From positions 2,976,001-3,040,000 of the forward strand of contig NZ_CP026167.1 in the NCBI RefSeq assembly GCF_002902985.1: a stretch of DNA of 64,000 nucleotides. Direction: 5' to 3'. Under the pieces are notes generated by a model, which ran no database searches, had not been told where the DNA came from, and was given only the letters and a program-made list of their open reading frames with translations. Both the position numbers and the translations under genes were made by a program. This document shows positions 46,663-55,656 of the stretch, in pieces. This DNA comes from Leclercia sp. LSNIH1. GTDB taxonomy: Bacteria; Pseudomonadota; Gammaproteobacteria; Enterobacterales; Enterobacteriaceae. Every line of letters starts with the position of its first letter. The stretch's first letter is position 1.

Positions 46663-47586
46663 ATGTGGTCAGAATATTCCCTTGAAGTGGTGGATGCCGT
46701 GGCGCGTAACGGCAGTTTCAGCGGCGCGGCACAGGAGCTACATCGTGTCCCGTCAGCCATCAGCTATACGGTGCGTCAGCTTGAGGAGTGGCTGGCGGTG
46801 CCGCTATTTGAACGGCGACACCGTGATGTGGAGCTGACGCCTGCCGGGCTGTGGTTTCTGAAGGAGGGGCGTTCTGTTATCAAAAAAATGCAGATCACCC
46901 GCGAACAGTGTCAGCAGATTGCCAACGGCTGGCGCGGGCATATCTCCATTGCGGTGGATAACATCGTTCGTCCCGAGCGCACCCGCCAGATGATCGTCGA
47001 CTTTTATCGCCACTTCGCTGACGTTGAGCTGCGTGTCTCCCAGGAGGTCTTTAACGGTGTCTGGGATGCGCTGGCGGATGGCAGGGTGGAGATGGCGATC
47101 GGCGCGACCCAGGCGATACCGGTGGGGGGGCGCTACGCGTTTCGCGATATGGGGATGCTGAGCTGGGTCTGCGTGGTGGCGAGCCACCATCCGCTGGCCG
47201 CGCTTCCCGGCCCGCTCAGCGATGATACCCTGCGCAACTGGCCGTCGCTGGTGCGGGAAGATACCTCCCGCTCGCTGCCGAAACGGATCACCTGGCTGCT
47301 GGATAACCAGCGGCGGATCGTCACCCCGGACTGGGAATCCTCTGCGACCTGCCTGTCGGCCGGGTTGTGCGTGGGGATGGTGCCGGTCCATTTTGCCCGG
47401 CCCTGGATAGACAGTGGCAAATGGGTGGAGCTGACGCTGGAAAACCCCTTCCCGGATGCGGCCTGCTGCCTCACCTGGCAACAAAACGACATGTCACCGG
47501 CGCTGGCGTGGCTGCTGGATTATCTGGGGGACAGTGAAACGATGAACAGAGAGTGGTTGCGGGAGCCAGAGGTACTGGCTCCCTGA
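46663..47586 (+). CDS. punR: PunR (YdhB), LysR-type regulator of punC
   Basis: 307 residues. N-terminal winged HTH (about 1-60, SLEVVDAVARNGSFSGAAQ), then the LysR effector domain. It starts MWSEYSLEVVDAVARNG like E. coli PunR. It activates the divergent punC in response to adenosine. The stop is only 5 bases from that of convergent purR. Confidence 0.93.
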   Translation: MWSEYSLEVVDAVARNGSFSGAAQELHRVPSAISYTVRQLEEWLAVPLFERRHRDVELTPAGLWFLKEGRSVIKKMQITREQCQQIANGWRGHISIAVDNIVRPERTRQMIVDFYRHFADVELRVSQEVFNGVWDALADGRVEMAIGATQAIPVGGRYAFRDMGMLSWVCVVASHHPLAALPGPLSDDTLRNWPSLVREDTSRSLPKRITWLLDNQRRIVTPDWESSATCLSAGLCVGMVPVHFARPWIDSGKWVELTLENPFPDAACCLTWQQNDMSPALAWLLDYLGDSETMNREWLREPEVLAP

Positions 47587-47591
47587 GCGGA

Positions 47592-48617
47592 TCAACGGCG
47601 GTAGTCGCGGAACGGGCCATCGGCGACGGAGCGGCGTTCGATCAAACGCGGATGCACTTCAATGGACTGCGACTCTTCACGTTTATTGACGATACGGTCG
47701 AGCAGCATGTTAAAGGCGGTCTCGCCCAGCGAATCTTTTGGCTGGTGGATGGTGGTCAGCGCCGGGGTGAAGAAACGGGCGTTGCGCACGTTATCATACC
47801 CGATCAGCGAAACGTCCTGCGGAACGCGCAGGCCCATCTCGTCAGCGGCACACAGGGCACCCATCGCCATAACATCGCCGCCGCAGAAAATAGCGGTCGG
47901 ACGCGGCGTCTGGGAGAGGATCTGCTGCATTGCGCGATAGCCGGACTCCGGCTCAAAGTCGCCCTGGACGATCCAGTTTTCCGGCACCGTGATTAAGGCT
48001 TCTTCCATCGCTTTCATAAAACCGGCCAGACGACCGGCGCCGGTGTTGCGCTCCAGCGCGCCCGGGATGACGCCAATATCGCGATGCCCGCGTTCGATCA
48101 GATAACGTCCGGCCATGTAGCCACCTTCAAAGGCGTTATCAATGACCGAGTCGGTGAAGTCCGCTTTCGCTTCGCCCCAGTCCATCACCACCATCGGGAT
48201 ATTGCGATACTCTTCCAGCATCTTCAGCAGCGGCTCCGGGTATTCCGAGCACATTACCAGCAGGCCGTCGACGCGCTTTTGCGCCATCATCGACAGATAG
48301 GCCCGCTGCTTCTCCAGGCTGTTCCAGGCGTTGCCGAGGATCAGGGTGTAACCTTTCTGGAAGCAGTTTTTCTCTACCGCTTCAATAATTTCTGCGAAGT
48401 AGGGGGCTTCGCTGCTGGTCGCCAGCAGGCCGATCGATTTGGTGTGGTTCACCTTCAGACTACGGGCGACGGCGCTCGGAGAATAGTGCAGCTCTTTGAT
48501 CGCTGCCCAGACGTTGTTACGCGTCTCTTCCGCCACAAAGCGGGTTTTGTTAATAACATGTGATACGGTTGTAGTGGAAACGTTTGCGCGTTTCGCTACG
48601 TCTTTAATTGTTGCCAT
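47592..48617 (-). CDS. purR: PurR, purine repressor
   Basis: 341 residues, LacI family. [23 protein letters not shown] and hinge [14 protein letters not shown], followed by the hypoxanthine/guanine-binding core. It represses purine synthesis genes when bound to hypoxanthine or guanine. Two PurR boxes, one before and one inside the gene, point to autorepression as in E. coli. Confidence 0.97.
   Translation of the reverse strand: MATIKDVAKRANVSTTTVSHVINKTRFVAEETRNNVWAAIKELHYSPSAVARSLKVNHTKSIGLLATSSEAPYFAEIIEAVEKNCFQKGYTLILGNAWNSLEKQRAYLSMMAQKRVDGLLVMCSEYPEPLLKMLEEYRNIPMVVMDWGEAKADFTDSVIDNAFEGGYMAGRYLIERGHRDIGVIPGALERNTGAGRLAGFMKAMEEALITVPENWIVQGDFEPESGYRAMQQILSQTPRPTAIFCGGDVMAMGALCAADEMGLRVPQDVSLIGYDNVRNARFFTPALTTIHQPKDSLGETAFNMLLDRIVNKREESQSIEVHPRLIERRSVADGPFRDYRR
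48574..48589. promoter_or_regulatory. PurR box O2 inside purR
   Basis: GTGGAAACGTTTGCGC matches the PurR consensus ACGCAAACGTTTGCGT at 12 of 16 positions and lies in the first codons of purR. E. coli purR has the same arrangement. Confidence 0.65.
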
Positions 48618-48661
48618 CAGATGTCACTCCAGACCATATCTTAAGCTCCTGAAAAACCAAT

Positions 48662-48677
48662 AGGTAAACGTTTGCCT
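48662..48677. promoter_or_regulatory. PurR box O1 upstream of purR
   Basis: AGGTAAACGTTTGCCT, 13 of 16 to the consensus, 45 bases before the purR start. The two centres are 88 bp apart. Confidence 0.75.
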
Positions 48678-48913
48678 TCACTCGCCCTAATTGCGCAATT
48701 TGAATTGCGGTACGCCGGGAAAACGACACAGGACGTCAGGAGGGGGTCAATGGCCGGTACGCTAATAAATTTAGCGTGGAATTTTGGCTGATCTTGACCA
48801 AAAGGGGAAGAGTAAAAATCGATATCAATCTAAATCCAGCAAGATTTTTACCCTGAACTGTGCAAAAATGAGCAAGCTCACTCTTCGTAGGGTGATTAAA
48901 AGGAGAAAAATTG
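48678..48913. other. Divergent purR / ynhF promoter region
   Basis: No gene seen in these 236 bases. The sequence is A/T-rich at 48760-48850 and carries an AGGAG ribosome-binding site for ynhF at its right end. Confidence 0.4.
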
Positions 48914-49003
48914 ATGAGTACCGATCTTAAGTTTTCGCTGATTACCACCGTTATTGTTCTGGGTCTGATCGTTGCCAGCGGTCTTACGGCTGCGCTGCAC
49001 TGA
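48914..49003 (+). CDS. ynhF: YnhF, 29-residue membrane protein
   Basis: ATG at 48914 with AGGAGA 7 bases upstream. It starts MSTDLKFSLITTVIVLGLIV and ends ASGLTAALH: a single transmembrane span. It is almost identical to E. coli YnhF, a small inner-membrane protein of unknown function that is known to keep its formyl-methionine. Position between purR and ydhP is the same. Confidence 0.93.
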   Translation: MSTDLKFSLITTVIVLGLIVASGLTAALH

Positions 49004-49008
49004 TATTT

Positions 49009-49035
49009 GCGAGGGAGCTAACGCTCCCTCGTCTC
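49009..49035 (+). terminator. Probable terminator of ynhF
   Basis: GAGGGAGC/GCTCCCTC stem (49011-49018, 49023-49030) with a TAAC loop, 7 bases after the stop, then a pyrimidine-rich stretch. Confidence 0.6.
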
Positions 49036-49167
49036 CCTTCTGCTATTGTTACGCGTCCGGCAAAAATCTTTTGCCAAATTGTTAACTTCTCATTTTTTGT
49101 GATTGATGTCATGCTTTCGCCTTCATTGTTCTGTGTCGCCTGACGACACGGTATCCGGAGTTGAAGT

Positions 49168-50334
49168 ATGAAAATCAATTTTCCGCTGCTGGCCCTGGCC
49201 ATTGGCGCATTTGGCATCGGCACCACCGAGTTTTCTCCAATGGGACTGCTACCGGTTATCGCCCGGGGTGTGGATGTCTCTATTCCCGCTGCGGGCATGT
49301 TAATCAGCGCCTACGCTATCGGCGTAATGGTAGGGGCACCGCTGATGACCTTGCTGCTTTCCCATCGCGGCCGTCGTAATGCGCTGATCTTCCTGATGGC
49401 GATCTTTACCGTCGGTAACGTGCTGTCGGCGCTCTCCCCGGATTACACCACCCTGATGCTGTCGCGTATTTTGACCAGCCTCAATCACGGCGCCTTCTTT
49501 GGCCTCGGGTCGGTGGTCGCCGCAAGCGTAGTGCCGAAGCATAAACAGGCCAGCGCCGTAGCAACCATGTTTATGGGTCTCACCATCGCCAATATTGGCG
49601 GCGTACCCGCCGCAACGTGGATGGGCGAAGCCATCGGCTGGCGGATGTCCTTCCTGGCGACGGCGCTTTTGGGCGTGGTCTCGATGGTCGCGCTCTTCTT
49701 CTCCCTCCCTGCGGGTGGCGCGGGCGAAAAGCCGGATGTGCGTAAAGAACTGGCGGTGCTGATGCGCCCGCAGGTGCTTTCCGCCTTACTGACCACGGTT
49801 CTCGGTGCTGGGGCAATGTTCACCCTCTACACCTACATTGCGCCCGTTCTGCATGACATTAACCAGGCGACGCCTGCTTTTGTTACCGCGATGCTGGTGC
49901 TGATTGGCGTCGGTTTCTCCCTCGGCAACTTCCTGGGCGGCAAGCTGGCGGACCGCTCCGTAAGCGGCACCCTGAAAGGCTTTCTACTGCTGCTGATCGC
50001 GATTATGGTGGCGATCCCGTGGCTGGCACGTAATGAAGTGGGGGCGGCGTTCGCGATGGTGGTATGGGGGATGGCGACCTTTGCGGTGGTACCGCCGCTG
50101 CAAATGCGTGTGATGCGGGTGGCAAGCGATGCGCCAGGGTTATCCTCTTCCGTCAATATCGGAGCGTTTAACCTGGGGAATGCGCTGGGTGCGGCGGCGG
50201 GTGGTGCGGTGATCTCCGGCGGGCTGGGGTACAGCTTTGTTCCGGTGATGGGGGCCATCATTGCCGCGCTGGGGCTTCTGCTGGTGCTAATGGCCGACAG
50301 AAAACAACCTGAACCGGTTTGTGCCGCCGAATAA
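49168..50334 (+). CDS. ydhP: YdhP, MFS transporter (AraJ-like)
   Basis: 388 residues, 12 membrane spans. It starts MKINFPLLALAIGAFGIGTT as in E. coli. The MFS loop LLSHRGRRNALI follows span 2. It belongs to the AraJ/YdhP group of sugar or drug efflux proteins; the substrate is not established. Convergent with sodB across a strong terminator. Confidence 0.94.
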   Translation: MKINFPLLALAIGAFGIGTTEFSPMGLLPVIARGVDVSIPAAGMLISAYAIGVMVGAPLMTLLLSHRGRRNALIFLMAIFTVGNVLSALSPDYTTLMLSRILTSLNHGAFFGLGSVVAASVVPKHKQASAVATMFMGLTIANIGGVPAATWMGEAIGWRMSFLATALLGVVSMVALFFSLPAGGAGEKPDVRKELAVLMRPQVLSALLTTVLGAGAMFTLYTYIAPVLHDINQATPAFVTAMLVLIGVGFSLGNFLGGKLADRSVSGTLKGFLLLLIAIMVAIPWLARNEVGAAFAMVVWGMATFAVVPPLQMRVMRVASDAPGLSSSVNIGAFNLGNALGAAAGGAVISGGLGYSFVPVMGAIIAALGLLLVLMADRKQPEPVCAAE

Positions 50335-50338
50335 CACC

Positions 50339-50370
50339 AAAACGCAGAAGGCCCGGCCTTCTGCGTTTTT
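50339..50370. terminator. Bidirectional terminator ydhP / sodB
   Basis: AAACGCAGAAGGC-CC-GGCCTTCTGCGTTT stem with flanking A and T runs, between the two convergent stops. Confidence 0.93.
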
Positions 50371-50372
50371 CG

Positions 50373-50954
50373 TTATGCCGCGAAGTTCTTCGCAACAAAT
50401 TCCCAGTTTACCAGCGCCCAGAAGTGCTCGAGGTAGTTCGGGCGCGCATTACGGTAATCGATGTAGTAAGCGTGTTCCCATACATCCACCGTTAACAGTG
50501 GGGTAGCGTTGCTGGTCAACGGCGTGCCCGCATTGGACGTGGAAACGATGGCCAGTTTCCCGTCCGCCTCTTTCACCAGCCAGGTCCAGCCCGCGCCAAA
50601 GTTTTTCACCGCGGCGTCGGTAAACTTCGCTTTAAATTCCGCAAAGCTACCAAAGGTGGCGATGATGGCGTCAGCCAGATCACCCGTCGGTTCACCACCG
50701 GCCTGAGGCGCCAGGCAGTGCCAGTAGAAGGTGTGGTTCCACACCTGCGCGGCGTTATTGAAGATACCGCCCTCAGAACTACGCACGATCTCTTCCAGGG
50801 TTTTCCCTTCAAATGGGGTGCCGGCGATCAGGTTATTCAGGTTGGTGACATAGGTCTGGTGATGTTTGCCGTAGTGGTACTCCAGGGTTTCCGCAGAAAT
50901 ATGCGGGGCCAGAGCGTCTTTTGCATACGGTAATGCAGGTAATTCAAACGACAT
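50373..50954 (-). CDS. sodB: SodB, Fe superoxide dismutase
   Basis: 193 residues from the ATG at 50954 (AAGGAGAGAAGCA upstream). Iron ligands: His27 (YGKHHQTY), His74 (WNHTFYW), Asp157 and His161 (DVWEHAYY). It removes superoxide in the cytosol. In E. coli the mRNA around the start codon is paired by RyhB under iron starvation; the leader here keeps the AAGGAGAGAAGCA element. Confidence 0.97.
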   Translation of the reverse strand: MSFELPALPYAKDALAPHISAETLEYHYGKHHQTYVTNLNNLIAGTPFEGKTLEEIVRSSEGGIFNNAAQVWNHTFYWHCLAPQAGGEPTGDLADAIIATFGSFAEFKAKFTDAAVKNFGAGWTWLVKEADGKLAIVSTSNAGTPLTSNATPLLTVDVWEHAYYIDYRNARPNYLEHFWALVNWEFVAKNFAA

Positions 50955-51076
50955 TGCTTCTCTCCTTATTATAGTGAACCATCCAATAACCATATTGAAT
51001 GTAAGGATAGAGTAGCAAATTGAAAGACCCTACAAAAGAGGAACTTACCCCGCAGGCTTACCCGCGGGGCAGGGGG

Positions 51077-51901
51077 TTAACGCAGCGTGCTGGGCTTCAT
51101 CACGCGGCGAGCGCCAACGTAATGGCGCTGCCAGTACTCTTCGCTCAGGGAGGTGAGCTGAATATCCTGGCCGGTACGCGGCGACTGAATAAATTTGCCG
51201 TTGCCAACGTAGACACCAACGTGATCGGCGGTGCCGCGACCCTGGGTGCGGAAGAACACCAGATCGCCGCTTTCGAGCTCACCGCGATCCACCGGGGAGG
51301 CGTCACGCAGATGGTACATTTCGTTGGCGGTACGCGGAATGCGGAACTTAACCAGATCTTTATAGGCGTAATAGACCAGGCCGCTGCAGTCGAAACCGGT
51401 ACGCGGTGAGCTGCCGCCCCAGCGATACGGTTTACCAATCTGGCCCATTAGCTTATTTAGCGCCGTTTTCTGCGCTTTTTGCACCCGGACTTTATGCGCT
51501 TCGGCAAGGGTCGTGGTCTTGCTGGTTTTCACGCACTGCGCTTTATGGCCTTTACGGGAAGTACATTTTTCTGTCACAACGCGCGAAGCGGTTTGAGTTG
51601 TACGGGGCGCGCTGCGGGAGGAATTTTTGCTTTTCTTACTGGAGGTGGCTGGCTGTGTTTTAGCGAGGCTGCTTTTTTTGCTGCTGCTCTTTTTACTGGC
51701 GGTGCTTTTTTTGCTGGTGCTCTCTTTCTTCGTGGTTTTGCCGCTGCTGCTTTTTTTCTTCGGTTCGGTGGCTTTTGCCAGATGCGTTTTGTGGGCGGCA
51801 GAAGGCCGCGCCTGCTCTGAGGCGTTTGCCACCGGCGTGAAGGTGAGAGATGAAAACAGCAAAGCACAGAGCGTGATCGAGAATTTATTTATTCGCGCCA
51901 C
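51077..51901 (-). CDS. mepH: MepH (YdhO), peptidoglycan DD-endopeptidase
   Basis: 274 residues. Signal peptide about 1-27 (ending VANA). A long Lys/Ser/Thr-rich disordered region (about 30-120) includes repeats such as KKSSSKKSS. The C-terminal NlpC/P60 domain has the catalytic Cys in FDCSGLVYYAY and His in DHVGVYVGNG. It cuts D-Ala-meso-Dap cross-links to make space for new wall. The basic linker differs strongly from E. coli, while the domain is well kept. Confidence 0.94.
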   Translation of the reverse strand: MARINKFSITLCALLFSSLTFTPVANASEQARPSAAHKTHLAKATEPKKKSSSGKTTKKESTSKKSTASKKSSSKKSSLAKTQPATSSKKSKNSSRSAPRTTQTASRVVTEKCTSRKGHKAQCVKTSKTTTLAEAHKVRVQKAQKTALNKLMGQIGKPYRWGGSSPRTGFDCSGLVYYAYKDLVKFRIPRTANEMYHLRDASPVDRGELESGDLVFFRTQGRGTADHVGVYVGNGKFIQSPRTGQDIQLTSLSEEYWQRHYVGARRVMKPSTLR

Positions 51902-52237
51902 TGGGCATTCCCCTGGTAATAGCTGGATATAAATTATCCTGCGTCTGATTTACAAAACTTGTCGATTCTAATCTATAAAAAGCCCCTGCGTTAATAAACT
52001 TTTTGCATCTAAAACTGCGTTTCGTTAGCAAGTGCAAAAAAACAGAATTTCAACCGGTTGATTTGTACATTCGCTGAGCAAAGACGCAGGGGGGAACGGG
52101 ATAAGGTAGTTTTATAATGCAACTTTACGTCACGCGCGGTAAAATCCTGTACGTGACGAAAATGTTATTTTCCGTAGTCGGCCTGAAACGCTACAATGTC
52201 AGACTATTGCCGTAACAGAAGTAAAAGGAAGCAAGAC
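51902..52237. other. Divergent intergenic region mepH / grxD
   Basis: 336 bases without a gene. A -10-like TACAAT (52192-52197) lies 40 bases before grxD. TGTACATTCGCTG and the A/T-rich part at 51960-52030 probably hold mepH promoter elements. I see no RNA gene. Confidence 0.4.
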
Positions 52238-52585
52238 ATGAGCACTACTATTGAAAAAATTCAGCAGCAGATTGCTGAAAACCCGATCCTGCTATACATG
52301 AAAGGTTCTCCGAAACTGCCTAGCTGTGGTTTCTCCGCTCAGGCGGTGCAGGCGCTCTCTGCCTGTGGCGAACGTTTTGCTTACGTTGATATTCTGCAGA
52401 ACCCGGATATCCGCGCTGAGCTGCCAAAATACGCTAACTGGCCGACCTTCCCGCAGCTGTGGGTTGACGGTGAACTGGTTGGCGGTTGCGACATCCTGAT
52501 TGAGATGTATCAGCGCGGCGAACTGCAGCAGCTGATCAAAGAGACGGCTGCGAAGTACAAATCTGAAGAGCCAGGCGCCGAGTAA
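52238..52585 (+). CDS. grxD: GrxD (Grx4), monothiol glutaredoxin
   Basis: 115 residues from the ATG at 52238 (AAGGAAG upstream). CGFS active site at Cys30 (LPSCGFSAQ), and the glutathione-binding WPTFPQLWV and GGCDI motifs. It carries a [2Fe-2S] cluster as a homodimer or with BolA partners. The N-terminus MSTTIEKIQQQIAEN matches E. coli. Confidence 0.97.
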   Translation: MSTTIEKIQQQIAENPILLYMKGSPKLPSCGFSAQAVQALSACGERFAYVDILQNPDIRAELPKYANWPTFPQLWVDGELVGGCDILIEMYQRGELQQLIKETAAKYKSEEPGAE

Positions 52586-52602
52586 TCTCGCGCACGGTAA
52601 AT

Positions 52603-52630
52603 AAAAAAGCGACCTTCCGGTCGCTTTTTT
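52603..52630. terminator. Bidirectional terminator grxD / rnt
   Basis: AAAAAAGCGACC-TTCC-GGTCGCTTTTTT, perfect stem with a T-run on both strands. Confidence 0.93.
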
Positions 52631-53280
52631 TATGCGTTGTTGCCAACATCTGGCAGCGGCCAGCCGCCGAGACGCTTCCAGCGGTTAACGATTTCGCAAA
52701 ACAGTTCCGCCGTGCGTTCGGTATCGTACAGGGCGGAGTGCGCCTGTGTGCCGTCAAAATCGATACCGGCGGTAATACAGGCTTTCGACAGCACGGTTTG
52801 CCCCAGCGCCAGCCCGCTTAAGGCCGCGGTATCGAAGGTCACAAACGGGTGGAACGGATTACGTTTCAGCGACGCGCGCTCGGCGGCAGCCATCATAAAG
52901 CTGTGATCGAAGGTAGCATTGTGCGCCACCATGATCGCGCGATTACAGTTCTGCTCTTTCATGCCCTTGCGCACCATTTTAAAGATGGCATGCAGCGCGT
53001 CATATTCACTCACTGCCCCACGCAGCGGGTTATGCGGATCAATGCCATTAAATGCCAGCGCCTCAGGCTGCAGGTTCGCCCCTTCAAAGGGTTCAACGTG
53101 AAAATGCAGCGTGGTATCCGGCAGCAAATTGCCCTGTTCATCCATCTTCAACGTGATGGCGGCAATTTCCAACAGCGCATCGGTTTTGGCGTTAAATCCA
53201 GCGGTTTCGACATCAATCACGACAGGATAAAAACCACGAAAACGGTCGCACAGACCGGTAAGTTGAGCGTTATCGGACAT
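52630..53280 (-). CDS. rnt: Ribonuclease T
   Basis: 216 residues, DEDDh exonuclease. Asp23 and Glu25 in VIDVETAGF, Asp in HNATFDHSF, and the C-terminal His and Asp in [10 protein letters not shown]. It trims the 3' ends of tRNA and other stable RNAs as a homodimer. The order gloA, rnt, grxD is that of E. coli. Confidence 0.96.
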   Translation of the reverse strand: MSDNAQLTGLCDRFRGFYPVVIDVETAGFNAKTDALLEIAAITLKMDEQGNLLPDTTLHFHVEPFEGANLQPEALAFNGIDPHNPLRGAVSEYDALHAIFKMVRKGMKEQNCNRAIMVAHNATFDHSFMMAAAERASLKRNPFHPFVTFDTAALSGLALGQTVLSKACITAGIDFDGTQAHSALYDTERTAELFCEIVNRWKRLGGWPLPDVGNNA

Positions 53281-53341
53281 CTGGATCTCTTACAAGGGGA
53301 AAAAAGCAGTGCGTATTATGGCAAATTTTGAGGCGAGATGC

Positions 53342-53371
53342 AGTAAAACAACGGGCGCATGGCGCGCCCGT
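53342..53371 (-). terminator. Terminator of the nemRA-gloA operon
   Basis: ACGGGCGC/GCGCCCGT stem at 53351-53371, 6 bases downstream of the gloA stop, with a TTGTTTTACTG tract on the reverse strand. Confidence 0.8.
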
Positions 53372-53376
53372 CAGGA

Positions 53377-53784
53377 TCAGTTGCCCAGACCGCGACCGGC
53401 GTCTTTGGCTTCGATCAGTTCGATTTTATAACCGTCCGGATCTTCAACGAAGGCGATCACGGTGGTGCCGCCCTTAACCGGACCCGCTTCACGGGTCACG
53501 TTGCCGCCGTTGCTGCGGATCCGCTCGCAGGCTTCTGCCGCGTTATCCACCTCCAGGGCGATATGACCATAGGCTGTACCCAGCTCGTAGCTATCCACAC
53601 CCCAGTTATAGGTGAGTTCGATAACCGCTTCGTCGCTCTCCGGGCCATAACCGACAAAGGCCAGGGAGTATTTGTATTCCGGGTTTTCGCTGGTGCGCAG
53701 CAGGGTCATGCCCAGCACGTTAGTGTAAAACTCGATGGAACGTTGCAGATCGCCAACGCGCAGCATGGTGTGAAGTAGGCGCAT
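53377..53784 (-). CDS. gloA: GloA, glyoxalase I
   Basis: 135 residues. Metal (Ni2+) ligands His5 (RLLHTML), Glu56 (VIELTYN), His74 (GHIALEV) and Glu122 (KIELIEA). It converts the methylglyoxal-glutathione hemithioacetal to S-lactoylglutathione. It is the last gene of nemR-nemA-gloA, 83 bases after nemA, where a hairpin (53832-53855) may lower read-through. Confidence 0.96.
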   Translation of the reverse strand: MRLLHTMLRVGDLQRSIEFYTNVLGMTLLRTSENPEYKYSLAFVGYGPESDEAVIELTYNWGVDSYELGTAYGHIALEVDNAAEACERIRSNGGNVTREAGPVKGGTTVIAFVEDPDGYKIELIEAKDAGRGLGN

Positions 53785-53831
53785 ATTATCCTCTTAGCTT
53801 TTATCATCTTGAACAGAAACGATGTTTTAGT

Positions 53832-53855
53832 ATAGCGGCGAAGTGTCGCCGCTAT
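53832..53855 (-). terminator. Intercistronic hairpin nemA / gloA
   Basis: Ten-base-pair stem ATAGCGGCGA/TCGCCGCTAT with a 4-base loop, 12 bases after the nemA stop. It has no good T-run. Likely a partial terminator or RNA-stability element. Confidence 0.5.
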
Positions 53856-53867
53856 CAATGCGGGGGC

Positions 53868-54965
53868 TTATAAAGAGGGATAATCGGTGTAACCTTCCGC
53901 GCCGCCGCCGTAGAAGCTCTCCGGACGCTGTGGGTTCAGCTCGGCTTTGCGCTGCAGGCGAGCCACCAGGTCCGGGTTGGCGATATAGGCGCGGCCAAAG
54001 GCCACGGCATCGATCAGCCCTTTGTTAATCAGATCTTCGGCTTTCTCCGGTGTATAAGCCCCGGCGCCGATGATCACGCCCGGGAAGCGGTCGCGCACTT
54101 TCTGACGGAAGGCATCGGTGTATGGCTCGCCGCCAGCCCAGTCTGGCTCGGACATGTGCAGATAAGCGATGCCGCGTTTTGCCAGCTCTTCGATCAGGTA
54201 CAGCGCGTCGGCTTCTTCGTTCGGGCCGTTATCCACGTTCTGGAAAGAACCGATTGGCGAGACGCGAATACCAATACGATCGGCGCTCCACTCTGCAGAA
54301 ACCGCATCAATCACCTCAAGCACCAGACGGGCGCGATTCTCAACGCTGCCGCCATACTGGTCAGTACGCTGGTTAGAGGAAGGCGACAGGAACTGGTGCA
54401 GCAGATAGCCGTGGGCCCCGTGCAGTTCAACCAGATCGAAACCGGCTTCGCGGGCATTGGCGACGGCCTGGCGGAAATCGTTCACGATCCCCGGGATCTC
54501 GTCCAGCTCCAGCGCACGTGGCGTGGTGGTGTCAACGCGAATGGCGTTGCCATTCTCATCGCGCAGTGAGGTGCGGGTCCCCGCATTGATCGCAGAGGCA
54601 GATACCGGCGCCTGACCGCCAGGCTGGATGCTGCTGTGGGAGATACGGCCAGTGTGCCACAGCTGAACCGCGATGCGGCCATCTTCAGCATGCACGCCGT
54701 CGGTGATTTTCTTCCACGCCGCGATCTGCTCCGGGCTGTGCAGGCCAGGGGCGCCGGCATAACCTTTTGCCTGAGCAGAAATTTGCGTGGCTTCGGAGAT
54801 GATCAGTCCCGCGCTGACGCGCTGGCGATAGTATTCGCCCATCAGCGGCGTTGGGATATCGCCCGGCTCAATGCTGCGCAGGCGGGTGAGGGGCGCCATA
54901 AAGACACGGTTTGGTGCTTCGATTGCGCCCACCTTAAGCGGGGTAAACAATTTTTCAGTTGACAT
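53868..54965 (-). CDS. nemA: NemA, N-ethylmaleimide reductase (old yellow enzyme)
   Basis: 365 residues, FMN-binding TIM barrel. FMN site MAPLTRLRS near 25, substrate His pair in [17 protein letters not shown], and [12 protein letters not shown] near the C-terminus. It reduces electrophilic alkenes, quinones and nitro compounds with NADPH. It lies in the nemRA-gloA detoxification operon, with its own NemR-like palindrome just upstream. Confidence 0.96.
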   Translation of the reverse strand: MSTEKLFTPLKVGAIEAPNRVFMAPLTRLRSIEPGDIPTPLMGEYYRQRVSAGLIISEATQISAQAKGYAGAPGLHSPEQIAAWKKITDGVHAEDGRIAVQLWHTGRISHSSIQPGGQAPVSASAINAGTRTSLRDENGNAIRVDTTTPRALELDEIPGIVNDFRQAVANAREAGFDLVELHGAHGYLLHQFLSPSSNQRTDQYGGSVENRARLVLEVIDAVSAEWSADRIGIRVSPIGSFQNVDNGPNEEADALYLIEELAKRGIAYLHMSEPDWAGGEPYTDAFRQKVRDRFPGVIIGAGAYTPEKAEDLINKGLIDAVAFGRAYIANPDLVARLQRKAELNPQRPESFYGGGAEGYTDYPSL

Positions 54966-54978
54966 AAAGGCTCCTGAG

Positions 54979-54993
54979 TAGACCGGTCGTCTA
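54979..54993. promoter_or_regulatory. NemR-like palindrome before nemA
   Basis: TAGACCGGTCGTCTA keeps the TAGAC...GTCTA arms of the NemR box found upstream of nemR. It lies 14 bases before the nemA start in the 52-base nemR-nemA gap. It may be a second NemR site or part of an internal promoter. Confidence 0.5.
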
Positions 54994-55018
54994 GTAATTT
55001 GCGAAATAAAAACGCCTG

Positions 55019-55618
55019 TTAACTGCCAGGCGTAGCAATGATGGTTTTGACATGATCCAGCGCGCTCTCAAGCGGCAGCGCGCTGCGGGACATTTTGGCC
55101 TGCAGATTGGCCCCCAGCCACAGGGAGTAGAGCACCTGCGCCTGGGTGAGCGGTTCCCCGACGAAGGCCAGGGATTTCTCCTCCCGCCCCTTCGCCAGCG
55201 CCTGCGCCAGCAGGGTGATAACACCCGTGGCCCCTTTATCCATTGCCGTGCGCATATCTTCCGAGAGATCGCACACTTCAGCAGAGAGTTTTACCGTCAG
55301 ACAGCCGCTGATAATGCCCTGGGCGCAGAACTGGGCCAGCGTCTCCTGATAATAAGCCAGAACACGATCGCGATAATTGCCCTGACCGCTGGCGAAATGG
55401 CTGGCCAGACGCTGATGGTAATCCGCGTAATGCCGCTCCAGCAGCGCCACGCCAAACGCCTCTTTTGAGCGGAAGTAGTGATAAAACGACCCCTTCGGCA
55501 CATCGGCGGTTTTCAGCAGCTCGCTCAGACCCATCCCGGTGAACCCGCGGTGCATGCAAAGACGCTCGCCGGTCGCAAGGAGATGTTCGCGTGTATCGTG
55601 TTCAGTGTGCTTATTCAT
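55019..55618 (-). CDS. nemR: NemR, TetR-family electrophile/bleach sensor
   Basis: 199 residues from the ATG at 55618 ([14 protein letters not shown]), as in E. coli. TetR HTH in the first 50 residues. The redox switch pair Cys106 (ISGCLTVKL) and Lys175 (NLQAKMSRS) is kept at the E. coli numbers. It represses nemRA-gloA; oxidation or alkylation releases it. Its operator overlaps the promoter just upstream. Confidence 0.96.
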   Translation of the reverse strand: MNKHTEHDTREHLLATGERLCMHRGFTGMGLSELLKTADVPKGSFYHYFRSKEAFGVALLERHYADYHQRLASHFASGQGNYRDRVLAYYQETLAQFCAQGIISGCLTVKLSAEVCDLSEDMRTAMDKGATGVITLLAQALAKGREEKSLAFVGEPLTQAQVLYSLWLGANLQAKMSRSALPLESALDHVKTIIATPGS

Positions 55619-55629
55619 GTCGACAATGT

Positions 55630-55649
55630 AATAGACCAATCGGTCTATT
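55630..55649. promoter_or_regulatory. NemR operator
   Basis: AATAGACCAATCGGTCTATT: 8-bp perfect arms around AATC, 11 bases before the nemR start. It is the autorepression site for nemRA-gloA. Confidence 0.85.
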
Positions 55650-55656
55650 GCAAGCC

